From Prorocentrum cordatum (lineage: Eukaryota; Sar; Dinophyceae; Prorocentrales; Prorocentraceae): 52,261 nt of DNA. The stretch is taken from NCBI GenBank assembly GCA_963575745.1, contig CAUYUJ010003862.1, positions 12,501-64,761 of the forward strand, in the 5' to 3' direction. Position 1 is the stretch's first letter, and every line of letters begins with the position of its first letter. The notes beneath the pieces are model-generated. The model ran no database searches. It saw only the letters and a list, made by a program, of their open reading frames with translations, and was not told the origin of the DNA. A program made the translations under genes and the position numbers. This document shows positions 19,155 to 29,703 of this stretch, piece by piece.

Positions 19155-19187
19155 TGGGCGTCGAGCAGGACCTCGCCCGCCTCGTCG
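19155..19187 (+). repeat. 33-bp MGVE module (first of four)
   Basis: ATGGGCGTCGAGCAGGACCT then CGCCCGCCTCGTC. Variants occur at 20928-20960, 21052-21084 and about 21324-21356, all + strand and each beside a GGA tract. The frame reads MGVE(R/Q)(E/D)LARLV. Confidence 0.6.
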
Positions 19188-19234
19188 AGGGGGAGGGGGA
19201 AGGGGAGGGGGAGGGGGACAAGCCAGGTGCGCTC

Positions 19235-19790
19235 GCGTCATATCTGACATCCTACCCCTCCCTCCCATCCCTTACCATGGCGCAGATCCCCTCTCTACTC
19301 GCTCAGTCGGATGTCGAGCAGGGCAATGATCCCGAAAGGGTACGCGATGCATTGTAGAGCACGGCATGGCATGGTGTAGAAGAGCACCGCAAAGCGTAGT
19401 ACCAACCTAGCATTGCATTGCATGCCGTGGCATGGCACGGGAAATGACGCCAGCGCTGCAGCAGGAGCACGAGTCGAAACGAGCGGAAGCGCGGAAATGA
19501 GGCCAGCGTTGCAGCGGGAGCATGATTCAGAACGAGCGGAAGCACGGAAATGAGGCCAGCGTTGCAGCGGGAGCACGATTCGGAACGAACGGGGCCCGAA
19601 AATGAGGCCGGCGCCTCAGCGAGAGCAGCATCGTGAAAACAAATGCAGGCGAAAACCCAACTCCGGGGAAACCTGTGTGTAATAAACAGTACGCGGGGGG
19701 GGGTCGGCCACTTCAAACCGTCATCAGGGGAAGAGGGAGAGTAGTATTCATATTGAGTAAATGTGGAGGAGGAGGAGGAGGAAGGGAAGG
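19235..19790 (+). repeat. Inverted duplication, copy 1
   Basis: The reverse complement of 43905-44661 at high identity (long identical runs through GACATCCTACCCCTCCCTCC, GGGTACGCGATGCATTGTAG and CCCAACTCCGGGGAA). It contains a 53-bp tandem array (about 19445-19600, unit GAAATGAGGCCAGCGYTGCA...). Copy 2 has an extra ~210 bp of CCATGC-rich sequence. Confidence 0.9.
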
Positions 19791-19920
19791 GGGAGGAGGA
19801 GGAAGGGGAAGGAGAGGAGGAGGAGGAGGAGGAACGGGAGGGAGAGGAGGAGGAGGAGGAGGACGAGGAGAATGAGGAGGAGGAGGAGGAGAAGGAGGAG
19901 GAGGGGGAGGCGAGGAGATG
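19760..19920. repeat. (GGA)n tract
   Basis: GGA with AAG and CGG interruptions, at the edge of the inverted duplication. The other copy has the matching tract at 43820-43918. Confidence 0.95.
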
Positions 19921-20264
19921 GGGAGTGTAAGGAGGGGGGGGAGGGGGGAGGAGCAGGCGAAGAAAGAAAACCAGAGTAAACCCTCCCGCCAAGCTCCCTC
20001 TTCATAGGCCCCTGCATCCCTTCATTTCCATTGAAGGAACTGCCTCGTTGGAAGACATCCGTTCGAAGATCCTGACGCATCGCCACGCATCAACCTGATT
20101 GGTGCGTTTTGACGATCCTGAATGGTGCCAGAACGCCATTCTTGGGATTTCAGCACTGCGAATGAACGTAAATGTTGCTTCCTCATAGTATTGAATATTT
20201 TTCAAAAACATCTTCTGACATTCGAACCATGAGAACCCGTGAAACTCTTGCAAGTTGTGATAAT

Positions 20265-20745
20265 AAATGTGCGCGGCGCTTCGGCGGGAGCCACATTTTG
20301 AAAAGGAGCCTCCCTCAATCCGTGAAGCTCTTGCACATGTTGAAAACGAATGCGCGCGGCGCGAAGGCATTTTGAAAAGGAACCTCCCTCAGTCTGTGAA
20401 ATTAGTGTATGTTTTAATGTGCGCGGCGTTGAGGCGAGAACCGCATTTTGAGAACGGCCCCCCCTCAACCCGCGAAAACCTTGCAAATGATTTAAGCGAA
20501 TGTGCGCGGCGCTAAGGCGAGAGCCACATTTTGAAAACGGGTCCCCCTCAACCCGCGAAATTCTTGCACATGTTTAAAACGAGTTTGCGAGGCGCTAAGG
20601 CGAGAGCTACATTTTGAACATGACCCGCCCTCCATCCGTGAAGATCTTGCAAATGTTGAAAACGAATGTGCGCGGCGCCAAGGTAAGAGCCAACATTTGA
20701 AGACGACCCGCCCTCCATCTGTGAAACGGTTGCCAATGTTGAAAC
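20265..20745 (+). repeat. ~80-bp tandem array
   Basis: About six units starting near AATGTGCGCGGCGCTAAGGC, each with GAGCCACATTTTGAAAA, CCCTCAACCCGTGAAA and CTTGCACATGTTGAAAACG. Unit lengths vary (about 70-85 bp) and no frame is kept, so probably non-coding. Confidence 0.85.
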
Positions 20746-20845
20746 TTCAGTGTCATCAATGGTGAACAGTCTCAGGCGAAACGCCCGGCCCGCCCTCAAA
20801 ATTGGCCTCGGGGTGCGACAGGGAGACTCTATCTATAAGGAAGAG

Positions 20846-21050
20846 GAATGGAGGAGGAGGAGGAGGAGGAGGAGGAGGAGGAGGAGAAGAAGAAGGAGGG
20901 GGATGAGGAGGGGGAGGCGGACAAGGATGGGCGTCGAGCGGGAGTTGGCCCTCGTCGTCGCGGAGGAGAAGGAGGAAGATCGGGAGGAGGAGGAGGAGGA
21001 GGAGGAGGAGGAGGAGGAGGAGGAGGAGCAGGAAGAGGAGGCGGAGGATC
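20846..21050. repeat. (GGA)n tracts around MGVE modules
   Basis: Two GGA blocks (20849-20900, 20968-21040) on either side of a GGATGGGCGTCGAGCGGGAG module. Confidence 0.9.
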
Positions 21051-21417
21051 ATGGGCGTCGAGCGGGAGATCGCCCGCCTCGTCACAGAGGATTTGTTGAG
21101 TTTTGTTTTGGCGGGTACCCACCCTGATGGACAGGGATCCAAGGGCAAGATCGGGCTCTCTCGTGCAAATTCGCCTGCTCTTCGGATGCAGCCCTCGAGA
21201 GAAGCGTGACAGCACGCTCAGACATGCCTTGGTCGGGACTGGGGCGGGGTCAAAGCGGAGGCAGACTTCCGCGAGCAGCTGGGCGGTGTATGTACAGCAC
21301 TGCCGAGGAAGAGGACGATGACGATGGGCGTTGAGCGGGGCTCGCTCTCCTCCTCGTGGAGGAGGAAGACCGGGAGGAGTAGGAGGACGTACACAGCAAT
21401 TCTCGGCGGTGTGCCTG

Positions 21418-21530
21418 GATATCTTGAGGTGTGTGTTGGACCCCCCACGTGCGGCGCCGCCGGCGCCGGCCCTGGCGCGCTCCGCGCGCCAGGCAGGGGG
21501 GTCCAGCGCCGATCCAACGAAGTAGAGCGG
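21418..21530. repeat. Hairpin repeat E, copy
   Basis: GGACCCCCC ... GGGGGGTCC arms with GGCGCGCTCCGCGCGCC in the middle. Related to 36365-36430 and 50355-50492. Confidence 0.6.
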
Positions 21531-21570
21531 ACCTCCTGAAGCTTATGTTCACGTCGTGTTTCTGTTCCAA

Positions 21571-21782
21571 AGGAGGAGGAGGAGGAGGAGGAGGAGGAGG
21601 AGGAGGAGGAGAGAGAGGCGGAGGAGGAGAGGAGGAGGGAGGGGAGGGAGGAGGGCAAGTGGAGGAGGCAAGTGGAGGAGGAGGCGGGAGGAGGAGGAGG
21701 AGGAGAGGAGGAGGAGGAGGAGGAGGAGGAGGAGGAGGAGGAGGCTCGTGGAGGAGGAGGCACGTGGAGGAGGAGGAGGAGG
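21571..21782. repeat. Interrupted (GGA)n tract
   Basis: GGA with AGT, CGT and GCG interruptions over 210 bp. Confidence 0.95.
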
Positions 21783-22014
21783 CGAAAACAACTCCATCTG
21801 GGGCAGCGTCCTGCGCGCCTGGGCTCGGTGGCCCCCTCCCTGGGCGGCGAGGCGCCGGCCCCCCGACCTCGGGCCGTCGGCGGAGCGAGCGGGCGAGCGA
21901 GCGGGCGAGCGGGGCCTCCCAAAAGCCCCTCGGGGGCCCCTTCTGGAGCCAGCAGGGGCCCCAGAGGGGGCCCTGAAGTGCCCTTCGGGGGCTCTCTTCC
22001 TGCACCCCCCAATT

Positions 22015-22160
22015 TGATGGGCCAGTTTTCCACCACCACTGCCAGAGGTAGGACGGGGGAGAAGGGAGGATGAGGAGGTGCTCCTCCTCCTCCCCCTCCC
22101 TCCCTCCCTCCCTCCCTCCCCTCCCTATCCTATGGTTTGGGTGGTGAAAATGGGCCCATC
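22015..22160. mobile_element. TIR element AA, copy 2
   Basis: Left TGATGGGCCAGTTTTCCACC then ACC; right GGTGGTGAAAATGGGCCCAT then C. The core changes from GGA-type to CTCC-type sequence. No clear target-site duplication. A CTC tract follows directly. Confidence 0.75.
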
Positions 22161-22545
22161 CTCCTCCTCCTCCTCCTCCTCCTCCTCCTCCTCCTCCTTC
22201 TCCTCCTCCTCCTCCTCCTCCTCCTACTCTCCTCCCCTCCTCCTCCTCCTCCTCCTCCCCCATCCTCCCTGTTCTGCTCTCCTCCCTCCTCCTCCTCCTC
22301 CTCTCCTCCTCCTCCTCCTCCTCCTCCTCCTCCTCCTCCCTCCTCCTCCTCCTCCTCCTCCTCCTCCTCCTCCCCTCTCCTCCTCCTCCTCCTCCTCCTC
22401 CTCCTCCTCCTCACTCCTCCTCCGCCTCCTCCTCCCTCCTCCTCCTCTCCCCTCCTCCTCCTCCTCCTCCTCCTCCTCCTCCTCCTCCTCCTCCTCCTCC
22501 TCCTCCTCCTCCTCTTCCTCTTCCTCTTCCTCCTCCTCCTTGCCC
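22161..22545. repeat. Longest (CTC)n tract
   Basis: About 385 bp of CTC with occasional CTCCC, ACT and CGC breaks, the longest simple repeat here. Confidence 0.97.
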
Positions 22546-22739
22546 CTCCCGTAGGGGAGGGGTCGGGACCCGAGGGTCCTCCTGGCGCAGGCGGGGAGCG
22601 CCGGGCCCGAGGGGCGAAAAGCCCCCGCACCCCGGGGGACGCCGCCAATGTGCGGTTTCCTTCCCCGGGGGTGTCGCCAGGTCCCGTGGCCTCCCCCAGG
22701 GCGGTGCTGTTTCCCCCCAGCGCTCGCCGCCCTGGGGCG

Positions 22740-22845
22740 GGACCGGCGGCTCGTCTCTGTCGTGTCGTTCGTCCGTGTCGTGTCGTTCGTGTCGCGTCGT
22801 TCGTTTCGTCCCCCCGTCGTGTCGCGTCGTGTCGTGGTCCCCTTT
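22740..22845 (+). repeat. GTGTCGTTCGT-type short tandem repeat
   Basis: Repeats of GTCGTGTCGTTCGTC and TCGTGTCGCGTCGTT. Confidence 0.7.
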
Positions 22846-23139
22846 TTTGGTTCGGTCCTGGGGGTCCCGGGGTCCGAAACCGCGGCCACCTATGGAGTAG
22901 GTGGTGGGTAGGTTGGGCGTCGGAGCACGTGCTCCGGCGCCCCCCTACCCCGACCAGGGTGCGCGGAGCACGGTCTCCTTGCGCTCCCTGGTCGCGCTCA
23001 GGGCACGCCGCGGGGGCGCGGCCCCGACAGTGGCGCTGCCCTGCAGTCTCAGCCTCCTGGCTGGGCTGTGTGGCGCTGAGCTTGCTCATCGGAGTCCGCC
23101 AGGTCGCTGGCGTTGTGGTTGTTGATGTTTAAAAACTAT

Positions 23140-23285
23140 TCCTCCTCCTCCTCCACCTCCCTCTCCTCCCTCTCCTCCTCCTCCTCGTCCTCCTCCTCCT
23201 CCTCCTCCTCCTCCTCCTCCACCTCCCCCTCCTCCTCCTCCTCCTCCTCCTCCTCCTCCTCCTCCTCCCTCCTCCTCCTCCACGC
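23140..23285. repeat. (CTC)n tract ending at a possible splice acceptor
   Basis: Ends CTCCTCCACGCAG, after which a frame reads EVFKPSPEAAEAARERQPAQ. Confidence 0.9.
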
Positions 23286-23477
23286 AGGAGGTCTTCAAGC
23301 CAAGCCCCGAGGCGGCAGAGGCGGCGCGAGAGAGGCAGCCAGCGCAGAGGCGGGCGGCGAGTGCGCGGCGCCTCTCGGGGCCACCCTCGCAGACCGGGAG
23401 GGGCCGCGGCAGCCGCCGCCCCAGGCTCGAGAGAGCCGTCGGGCCGAGGCGGGAGTTCGAGGGGGAACTGGCATTCT

Positions 23478-23605
23478 TCCTCCTGCTCCACCTCCTCCTC
23501 CTCCTGCGCCTCCCCCTCCTTGTACCCCTCCTCCTCCTCCTCTTCCTCCTCCTCCTCCTCCTCCTCCTCCTCCTGCTCCTGCTCCTGCTCCTGCTCCTCC
23601 TCCTC
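23478..23605. repeat. (CTC/TGC)n tract ending in CTCAG
   Basis: CTC with TGCTCC units, ending CTCCTCCTCCTCAGGGAGG. The pyrimidine tract plus CAG looks like a 3' splice site. Confidence 0.9.
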
Positions 23606-23612
23606 AGGGAGG

Positions 23613-24651
23613 ACACATCGACCTGGACATCGCCGATTGGTCGGCGATGGGGCCTTAGCGAATCCCAGCGTTCCTGGGCAGTCTGGGGTTATCGGGACCC
23701 CCGTTGGCGATCAGTGAGCGATTGAGGGCCGATGCATCCCCCCTATGCCTATCGCGGTCCCCAGACGTTTTCGGACCATAATTCGGGCCTCCAGCAGCTG
23801 TTCGGGATGATCCAGGCCCCCCCCGAACGCCTTGGGTACCCTGATGTGTTTAGTGCTTGTTGGATGTTCTTGTGCATTTTTGGGCAGGTGCCCTCAAATG
23901 CTCCTCATTCTGGCCAGCGGAGGGTCTCGTGTTCTTGAAGGATTGTTCTGCTGTCCTGGGCCTGAATTTTTACCAGCCCCTTCGGTCTCCCCCCGTTTCC
24001 TCCTCTTCCCCGTCTTCCTCCTGCGCGTTAGGCGCAAGCCCCTGATATTATACAATCCCCCTTTTGGGTGTTTCGAGTGCTTCGGGTACTTCGTGTGGCG
24101 TTTGGTCACACTTTTGTGCGTCGAGTGCTTCGTGTGGCGTTTGGTCACACTTCTTTTTCTGCCAACGCGTCCACCCCTGGACGCAAGGCTTCTGACTAAC
24201 TAACCCCCCCGCTTCACACGCGAGTTAATATCTCCTGCCGATGCAGATTTGCTCGGTCGCGAGGGGAACGTTGCGAATCGAAGTTGGTACCTTCTTATGA
24301 CGAGTAGCAAGGATTCCTAAGTTTATGATGTTCCAACCTACCAACCTACTTTACCCCTGATCACCGGACAGAAAGTCGAGCACCACGAAAGTACCGAAAC
24401 TTGAAAGTTTTCACGTGTCGGGCCATGGAAGGCGACGCTCGTTCGACACTGTTTCGACACTTTTCTGGGTGCTCGCAATTATTTCTGGGATGTGGTCCTT
24501 AAGTACAATGGGGGAAACATAATCCTAAGGTATCCTTCCCCCCTGCGTGCACTGCCAGAGTGAGGGGGGGCGGGCGGATGGTCCTGAGCGGCCTTGCCCT
24601 GTCGCTTGTAGTGGGCCTTTGCGGTAAGGAGAGCCGGGGCCAAGCCATCCA
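23613..24651. other. No gene; one weak dispersed repeat
   Basis: A GTTGGATGTTCTTGTGCA stretch at about 23855-23880 resembles 39280-39300. A short direct repeat CGTGTGGCGTTTGGTCACAC occurs at about 24091 and 24131. Otherwise unique and gene-free as far as I can see. Confidence 0.5.
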
Positions 24652-24880
24652 CTCCTCCTCCTGCTCCTCCTCCTCTTCCTCCTCTTTCTCCTCCTCCTCC
24701 TCTCCCGCCTCCTCTTCCTCCTCCTCCTCCTCTCCCCCTCCTCTTTCTCCTCCTCCTCCTCGTTCTCTTTCTCCGCCTCCTCCTCCTCCCCCTCCTCCTC
24801 CTCCTCCTCCTCCTCCTCCTCCTCCTCCTCCTCCTCCTCCTCCTCCTCCTCCTCCTCCTCCTCCTCCTCCTCCTCCTCCC
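24652..24880. repeat. (CTC)n tract
   Basis: CTC/TCC with TTC and TTT interruptions in the first half, then near-perfect. Confidence 0.97.
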
Positions 24881-25179
24881 CTCACTCTCATCCGCCCCCT
24901 CCGGGTGCTGAGATATAAGTGAGTCCTTGCAGCCTCCAGCGCGACAGCAACTGCCGACCTCAAGAGAGTACCGCCGCCACAGTTTCATTGTGAAGCAATT
25001 CGGGGCACACGGCAAACAAGCTCGGGAAGTTCACTCAGGATCTGTTTGCAGTTTGGGTCACCCACGCGCTATCACTCCATTAATCAAGCGCATCATGTAA
25101 CAGGTAGCTTGTTTGTGCTCAGAACGCGCGTGAGGTCACATTTAAGCTGTTCTGACCCTTCGGGTTCGGAATCTGTTTT

Positions 25180-25330
25180 GTGGGGGGCCTTTCTGGCAGC
25201 CTTGAGGCCTTTTGGGCCCCTGAAGAGCATCCTTGGGGGTCTGAGCCTTGAGTTGGACTTTATTGGATCATCTTGGGAGCCTCTTGGTCTGTGTTGGGGA
25301 TTTCTTGGGGCCATCTGGCAGGCCTGTTGA
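25180..25330 (+). repeat. Repeat S, decayed copy
   Basis: GAGCATCCTTGGGGGTCTGA, ATCTTGGGAGCCTCTTGG and TTTCTTGGGGCC units. Weaker TCTTGG units continue to about 25570. Confidence 0.65.
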
Positions 25331-25890
25331 GTCGTCCCAGGCTGGCGGACGTCCGAAAATGCGAGAATGCGAAAATAAGTCAAACACTCAAGAGGCTTCA
25401 ATCATTTTGACGTCTTCGGGCGTTCTTACGCTCTTAACCCTCTTGCGCCGTCGTGGTGGCTTCATGGGCCGTCTCGAGACCTCCTTGGAGCGTCGTGGGG
25501 CCCATGCATTGGAAGCATGGGCCATCTTGGCGGCCTTGGTAGCCTACCTGGGCCGTCTTGGAAGCCACTGTGAGCATTTTCAACGCCTTGAAATGCGCCA
25601 GAGAGCTGTCGAGGCGCCCTGGAACCCTCAGGATCGGGGTGGGTGCATGCAGGTGGACGCTGGGAGAGGGGGGGTGGAGCTCAGAGGATGACCGAAACCC
25701 TCGGTTACCAGGCAGCACTTGGCAGGGGGCACGGTAGCGGATTTGTCGTGCTTGGCGATGCCCATCCCAGATCCGAAGGCCCGAGAAGCAGAACTCCTCC
25801 CTCTCCGAGGGAGATGCAACCGCAAGATGTCAGGCCCGTCCACCCGCAGATGCCGGGCTGGGCATGCTGTGTGAGGAGGTTGCTCGTTGG

Positions 25891-25911
25891 TCCGCAGCCT
25901 TTTGGCTCAAG
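25891..25911 (+). promoter_or_regulatory. Relic dinoflagellate spliced leader
   Basis: TCCGCAGCCTTTTGGCTCAA then G. Compared with the 22-nt dinoflagellate spliced leader (DCCGTAGCCATTTTGGCTCA then AG), there is one substitution and one deleted base. Genomic leader relics mark mRNAs that were reverse-transcribed and reinserted. What follows (a CAC tract) is not a recognisable gene. Confidence 0.7.
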
Positions 25912-25974
25912 CCCATTGGTTCGATCCACCCGTCCAGCCGAGGGCCGCCCCTCGCCCAGGGGGAGGAGAAGCGA

Positions 25975-26107
25975 CACCACCACCACCACCACCACCACCA
26001 CCACCACCACCACCACCACCACCTCCACCACCACCACCACCTCCACCACCACCACCACCTCCACCACCACCACCACCACCACCTCCACCACCACCACCAC
26101 CACCACC
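25975..26107. repeat. (CAC)n tract
   Basis: CAC with regularly spaced CTC interruptions (about every 18-27 bp). The polyHis/polyPro frames are artefacts. Confidence 0.95.
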
Positions 26108-26117
26108 AGGGGGTTTT

Positions 26118-26190
26118 CCCGAGGAGGAGGAGGAGGCGGAGGAGGAAGAGGATAAACATGAAGAGAACGAGGAGGAGGAGGAGGATTCCA
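26118..26190. repeat. Short (GGA)n tract
   Basis: Follows the CAC tract. Confidence 0.85.
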
Positions 26191-26350
26191 GCGAGGATGC
26201 ACACAGTGCCTCCCCGAGCTGGGGAAGATCGGGGAGATCTCGAGCGAGATGGAGGGGGGGCACACCACCTGGGGGTCCACCTCCAGCGAGGAGGCCCACG
26301 ATGTCTCTCCGAGCTAGGGACCAGGGAAGTCTCGAGCGAGAGCCCGTGGA

Positions 26351-26356
26351 ACACAC

Positions 26357-26388
<32 letters not shown>

Positions 26389-26830
26389 CCTCTTTCACAC
26401 GCGCACACGCACACGCGCACGCGCACGCGCACGCGCACGCGCACGCGCACGCGCACACGCACACGCACACGCACGCGCACGCGCACGCGCACGCGCACAC
26501 CCAAACCCACACGCGCACGCGCACGCGCATGCGCACGCGCACACCCACACGCGCACGCGCACGCGCACGCGCACGCGCACGCGCACGCGCACACGCACAC
26601 GCACACCCACACGCACACATATCTATATATATATATGTATATATACACACGCACACGCACACGCACACAACACAACACACAACACATATCACACAACACA
26701 CAACACGCAACACACAATACACGCACACACACACACACACCGTGTGTCAGTGGAAACACACACACACACACACTGTGTGTGTGGGTGTGTTCGTTGTGTG
26801 TGTGCGTTTCCAGAGTGTTTGTGTGTGTGT
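26351..26830. repeat. (CA)n/(CGCA)n alternating purine-pyrimidine tract
   Basis: About 480 bp of CACACA and GCACGCAC with short TATATA and CAACACA islands, ending in GTGTGTGT. Strong Z-DNA-forming potential; frames here are CVCVCV-type artefacts. Confidence 0.95.
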
Positions 26831-27087
26831 TTTGTTTCCACAGGGTGGGGGGCCGCACCACAAGAGGAGATGCCCCTGGCCCCTCCCGCTCGTTGCCCCT
26901 GGTGGTGATGGTTCGAGGGTGCACGACCGTGGCAGGCGCCATCCCGATCCCCATCCAGTTCGACCTCATCTAGGAGGCCTCCCGCATCTTGCCCCCCCCA
27001 AGCGTCAGTATCGTTTACTCCTGTCCCCATCCCTGCCAGGTCATGGCCGGCGACCTCGCACCAGATCCATGGAGTCCCTAACCCATG

Positions 27088-27215
27088 TTACAGTGGAGGC
27101 CCATGCCAAGAAACATTCTGCTTGCTTCCAGGGTGCCATGGTTTTCTTGGGTTTCGATGGTTCTGCTGTGGAAAGCGTGACGCTCTCACACCAAACACCG
27201 ATGGAATTCTAGACG
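27088..27215 (+). repeat. Repeat H, left half
   Basis: GTTACAGTGGAGGCCCATGC, CTGCTTGCTTCCAGGGT, TTTCTTGGGTTTCGATGGTT, matching 9869-9990. Confidence 0.7.
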
Positions 27216-27284
27216 CTTCGTGTACCCCCACCAGCCCATCCAGAATCGACGAGGGAAGTGGGCAGCACACAGAGGAATAGCCCC

Positions 27285-27450
27285 CCAGTGGAGGCCTCCT
27301 GGAGCGTCTTGGGTGCTTCGGAGAGCTTCTTGGTGCCTCTTGGGGGTCTCTTGGGAGCCTCTTGGAGGCCTCTCGGGTGCCTGTTGGGCCCCCTTGGGGC
27401 CTCCTGGCCACCTTTGGGGGCCTTGTGAGAGCTCTTGGGGCCATCTTGGA
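27285..27450 (+). repeat. Repeat S, copy cut by the PAT-like element
   Basis: GGGTGCTTCGG, CTCTTGGGGGTC and CTTGGAGGCCTC units. Preceded by ACGCTTCGTGTACCCCCACC, which also precedes the 45357 copy. The retrotransposon starts 22 bp after its end, and repeat S sequence resumes at 34325. Confidence 0.75.
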
Positions 27451-27471
27451 GGACATCGATCAACCAAGAAT

Positions 27472-27564
27472 AGTAGTGCGATGTGCACGTGTTTGCTTTG
27501 AGAGACCGTTTGATTTGTTGCCGCCCTTGGCAGCCTTCCCCGCGGCTGCATGGGCTCAAGCTGC
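27472..27564 (+). repeat. Split direct repeat A1
   Basis: 93 bp beginning AGTAGTGCGATGTGCACGTG. Only three mismatches to A2 at 34050-34142, all in the last 20 bp. Confidence 0.95.
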
Positions 27565-27989
27565 ATGCGAGCATGCAGCCGCATTGCCCGGCCAGCGCGG
27601 TGGCCGCCCTGATCACCTTCTGGGCGCGCTTCTTCACGCATCTGGTGCTGGGGCCTGCGCTGGCTCCTGAGCCTGTTCTGGAGTGGCCGCGAGACGGCCC
27701 AGGCCACGAGCTGGAGGACAGCTCGGCGACGACCTGGACGTCGTCGACCACCAGCACACCGCTTGCCTGCGTGTGTGCTGTGCCGCCCGTGGAGCCACAG
27801 CCGCTGCGACTGGTGGGCGAGGGCGTCGGGGCCACCGTGGAGGTGCCCGTCGCCGGCTTGCTCGGCGTGGTGGTCGCGGCGGCGTGCGGGCTGGCGTGGG
27901 GTGGTTGGCGATTGTCAACCAACACGACTTCGGCGCAGCGTGCGCGGGAGCCGTTGCGCGCTGCGCGGATCCACGTGGTGTGATGACGC

Positions 27990-29284
27990 TGGGTGGCGCC
28001 ACGCCAGGCCTGCGGGTGCTTGTGCAGTTCGAGTAGGACGCGGGCTGGTCTCACGAACGCGTTCTGTGCTGGCCAGCTGCGGATGACCGCACGTCCTGCA
28101 TGGTGTTCACGGCGGACAATGACTTGTATGCCGAGGAGCTGAGTGACTATTCCAGCCTCGTGGCCATGACAGGCCGTCGCAGGTACCCAACGGGGGTGAG
28201 GAACGCGGTGGCGTTCAGCCGCGAGCTGCAGCGAGACGAGGTGCCGACTCTCGTGCGCCGCGGGCGGGGCGAGGCCGTGCTAGAGCACGGCGCTGGCGCG
28301 GCTGACTGGTGGTCAGGTGATGGCCAAGACTGGTCAGGGCGCCGGCTGCCGATCCCGCCGTTGGCCACGGTGGAGGTGCCCCGCGTGCGGCGCCGACGGC
28401 GCCGACGGCTGCGCCACAAGACCACCGCCGCGGGCGGTGACGGCGGCCCCGACCCGGCCCCGCTCGCCGACGCGATGCTGCCGCCGCCCCCGCCGCCTGA
28501 GGAGCGGCCGCCCAGCGCCTAGGTCGCCGCTGCGCTGGAGGACGCTGGCAGCTATGGCAAGCAGGTGGAGCTGACCGCGTCGGCGGTGCTGCGAGGGCGG
28601 CTCGGCCTGGATCACGACGAGCACGGCGACTGGTACCCCATCGAGTACGTAAAGGACGAGGACGCTGGTTCTTGGATGGAAGGGAAGCCGGTCGCCGCCG
28701 ACTGCTTACGGCCCCCGAGGTCGAGGTTGGACGACGGGCTGTTCCCCATTGTCGAGGGCGCGCCTACGCCGCCCGGTGAGGTGCTTGGCGGTGCAGACGC
28801 TGCCGCGGCCTCCGCAGGCTCTGAGGTCCAGGAGGACCTTCGCACGTGCTGGATCGACGTGGGCGAGACAGGAGCGCGCATCAAGGAATGGCGCAAAGTG
28901 GTGCAGGAGGGCACCCAAGAGGTCTTCACGGATTCGAGTCTGCGGGCCCCCCCCGCCGGTCTGGAGGTGTGCCGAAAGATGTATCGTCACGGGGGGGGCC
29001 CGAAGATCTGGTTCCAGGAGTGGTGCAAGGAGACTGGGCCGTCCCGTCAGGACAGAACATACCACGAGGTGCAGACTTTGACAGAGTGCCTGTGCCTGGC
29101 TGGGACTTACGACCAGGTCAACATGGGGGCCCTCGCGTCGCTAGAGGTGGTCGCTAGGAGACTGCTCCAGTACACGGAGGCCGACGCGCGCGGAGCGGAC
29201 CTGGCCAATTGGGGGGCGGCGAGGCACCTGGCGGACGTCCAGCCCGCTGGACCTCGTGCCCGACGCGCTCAGGAGCTACGCTAG
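27990..29284 (+). pseudogene. Element gag-like (ORF1) protein, broken
   Basis: One frame runs through stops at about 28037 and 28520 and ends at TAG 29282. It reads HERVLCWPAADDRTSC, then MVFTADNDLYAEELSDYSSL, VAMTGRRRYPTGVRNAVAFS, and later KIWFQEWCKETGPSRQDRTY, HEVQTLTECLCLAGTYDQVN and MGALASLEVVARRLLQY. The last part resembles the conserved C-terminal part of the ORF1 proteins of dinoflagellate DIRS-type elements as I remember them. Likely the structural or nucleic-acid-binding protein. No catalytic motif. Confidence 0.65.
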
Positions 29285-29703
29285 CCGCCTCTCGAAGGAA
29301 GTGTATGAGCTGGAGGCGCTGCGCGGGCCCGTGCGAAGGCTCCAAAAGTCACACCCGCGGAGGCTTCGCGGGCTGCGGCGGCGGCTGCGGGCGCCGGCGG
29401 GCCAGCAGCTGCTGGGGGCCCCCCGAAGGTCCAGGCAGGCGGCGACGGTGGGCGCGGCAGGGGCAGGCGAGGCGGGCGGGGTCGCGGGCCCCGCCCGCCG
29501 GCCTTGTGACGCGCCAGGCGGAGGGGCACGAGGGCCCGACCGTGCCCCCCAGACGCGAGGGCAGTCAGGGGCCGCAGGGGTCGTCTTGCCGCTGTCCCCG
29601 CTCGCGGCTTTGCCGGAGGAGTGGCGCGAGGGCCTAGGCAGGCCGCGACGGCGCCGCTGGCTTCGGGGCGGCAGCGCAGCCCCCAGCAGTTTGAATTGCT
29701 TGC

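Noticed and set aside
20267-20515. Coding repeat protein (CAALRREPHFEKEPPS units)
   Set aside because: Unit lengths are not multiples of three between neighbours, so the frame is lost within the array.
20265-20745. CRISPR-like array
   Set aside because: Units are tandem and diverged along their whole length with no constant repeat plus unique spacers; the genome is eukaryotic.
22137-23132. Long polySer/polyLeu/polyPro reading frames and their Glu/Arg counterparts across GGA/CTC tracts
   Set aside because: They exist on both strands and in all frames of the same tract and have no stable non-repeat domain; low-complexity artefacts.
25912-25930. Possible tRNA B box (GGTTCGATCC) after the leader relic
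   Set aside because: The T-arm stem does not pair and no acceptor stem or A box lies at the right distance.
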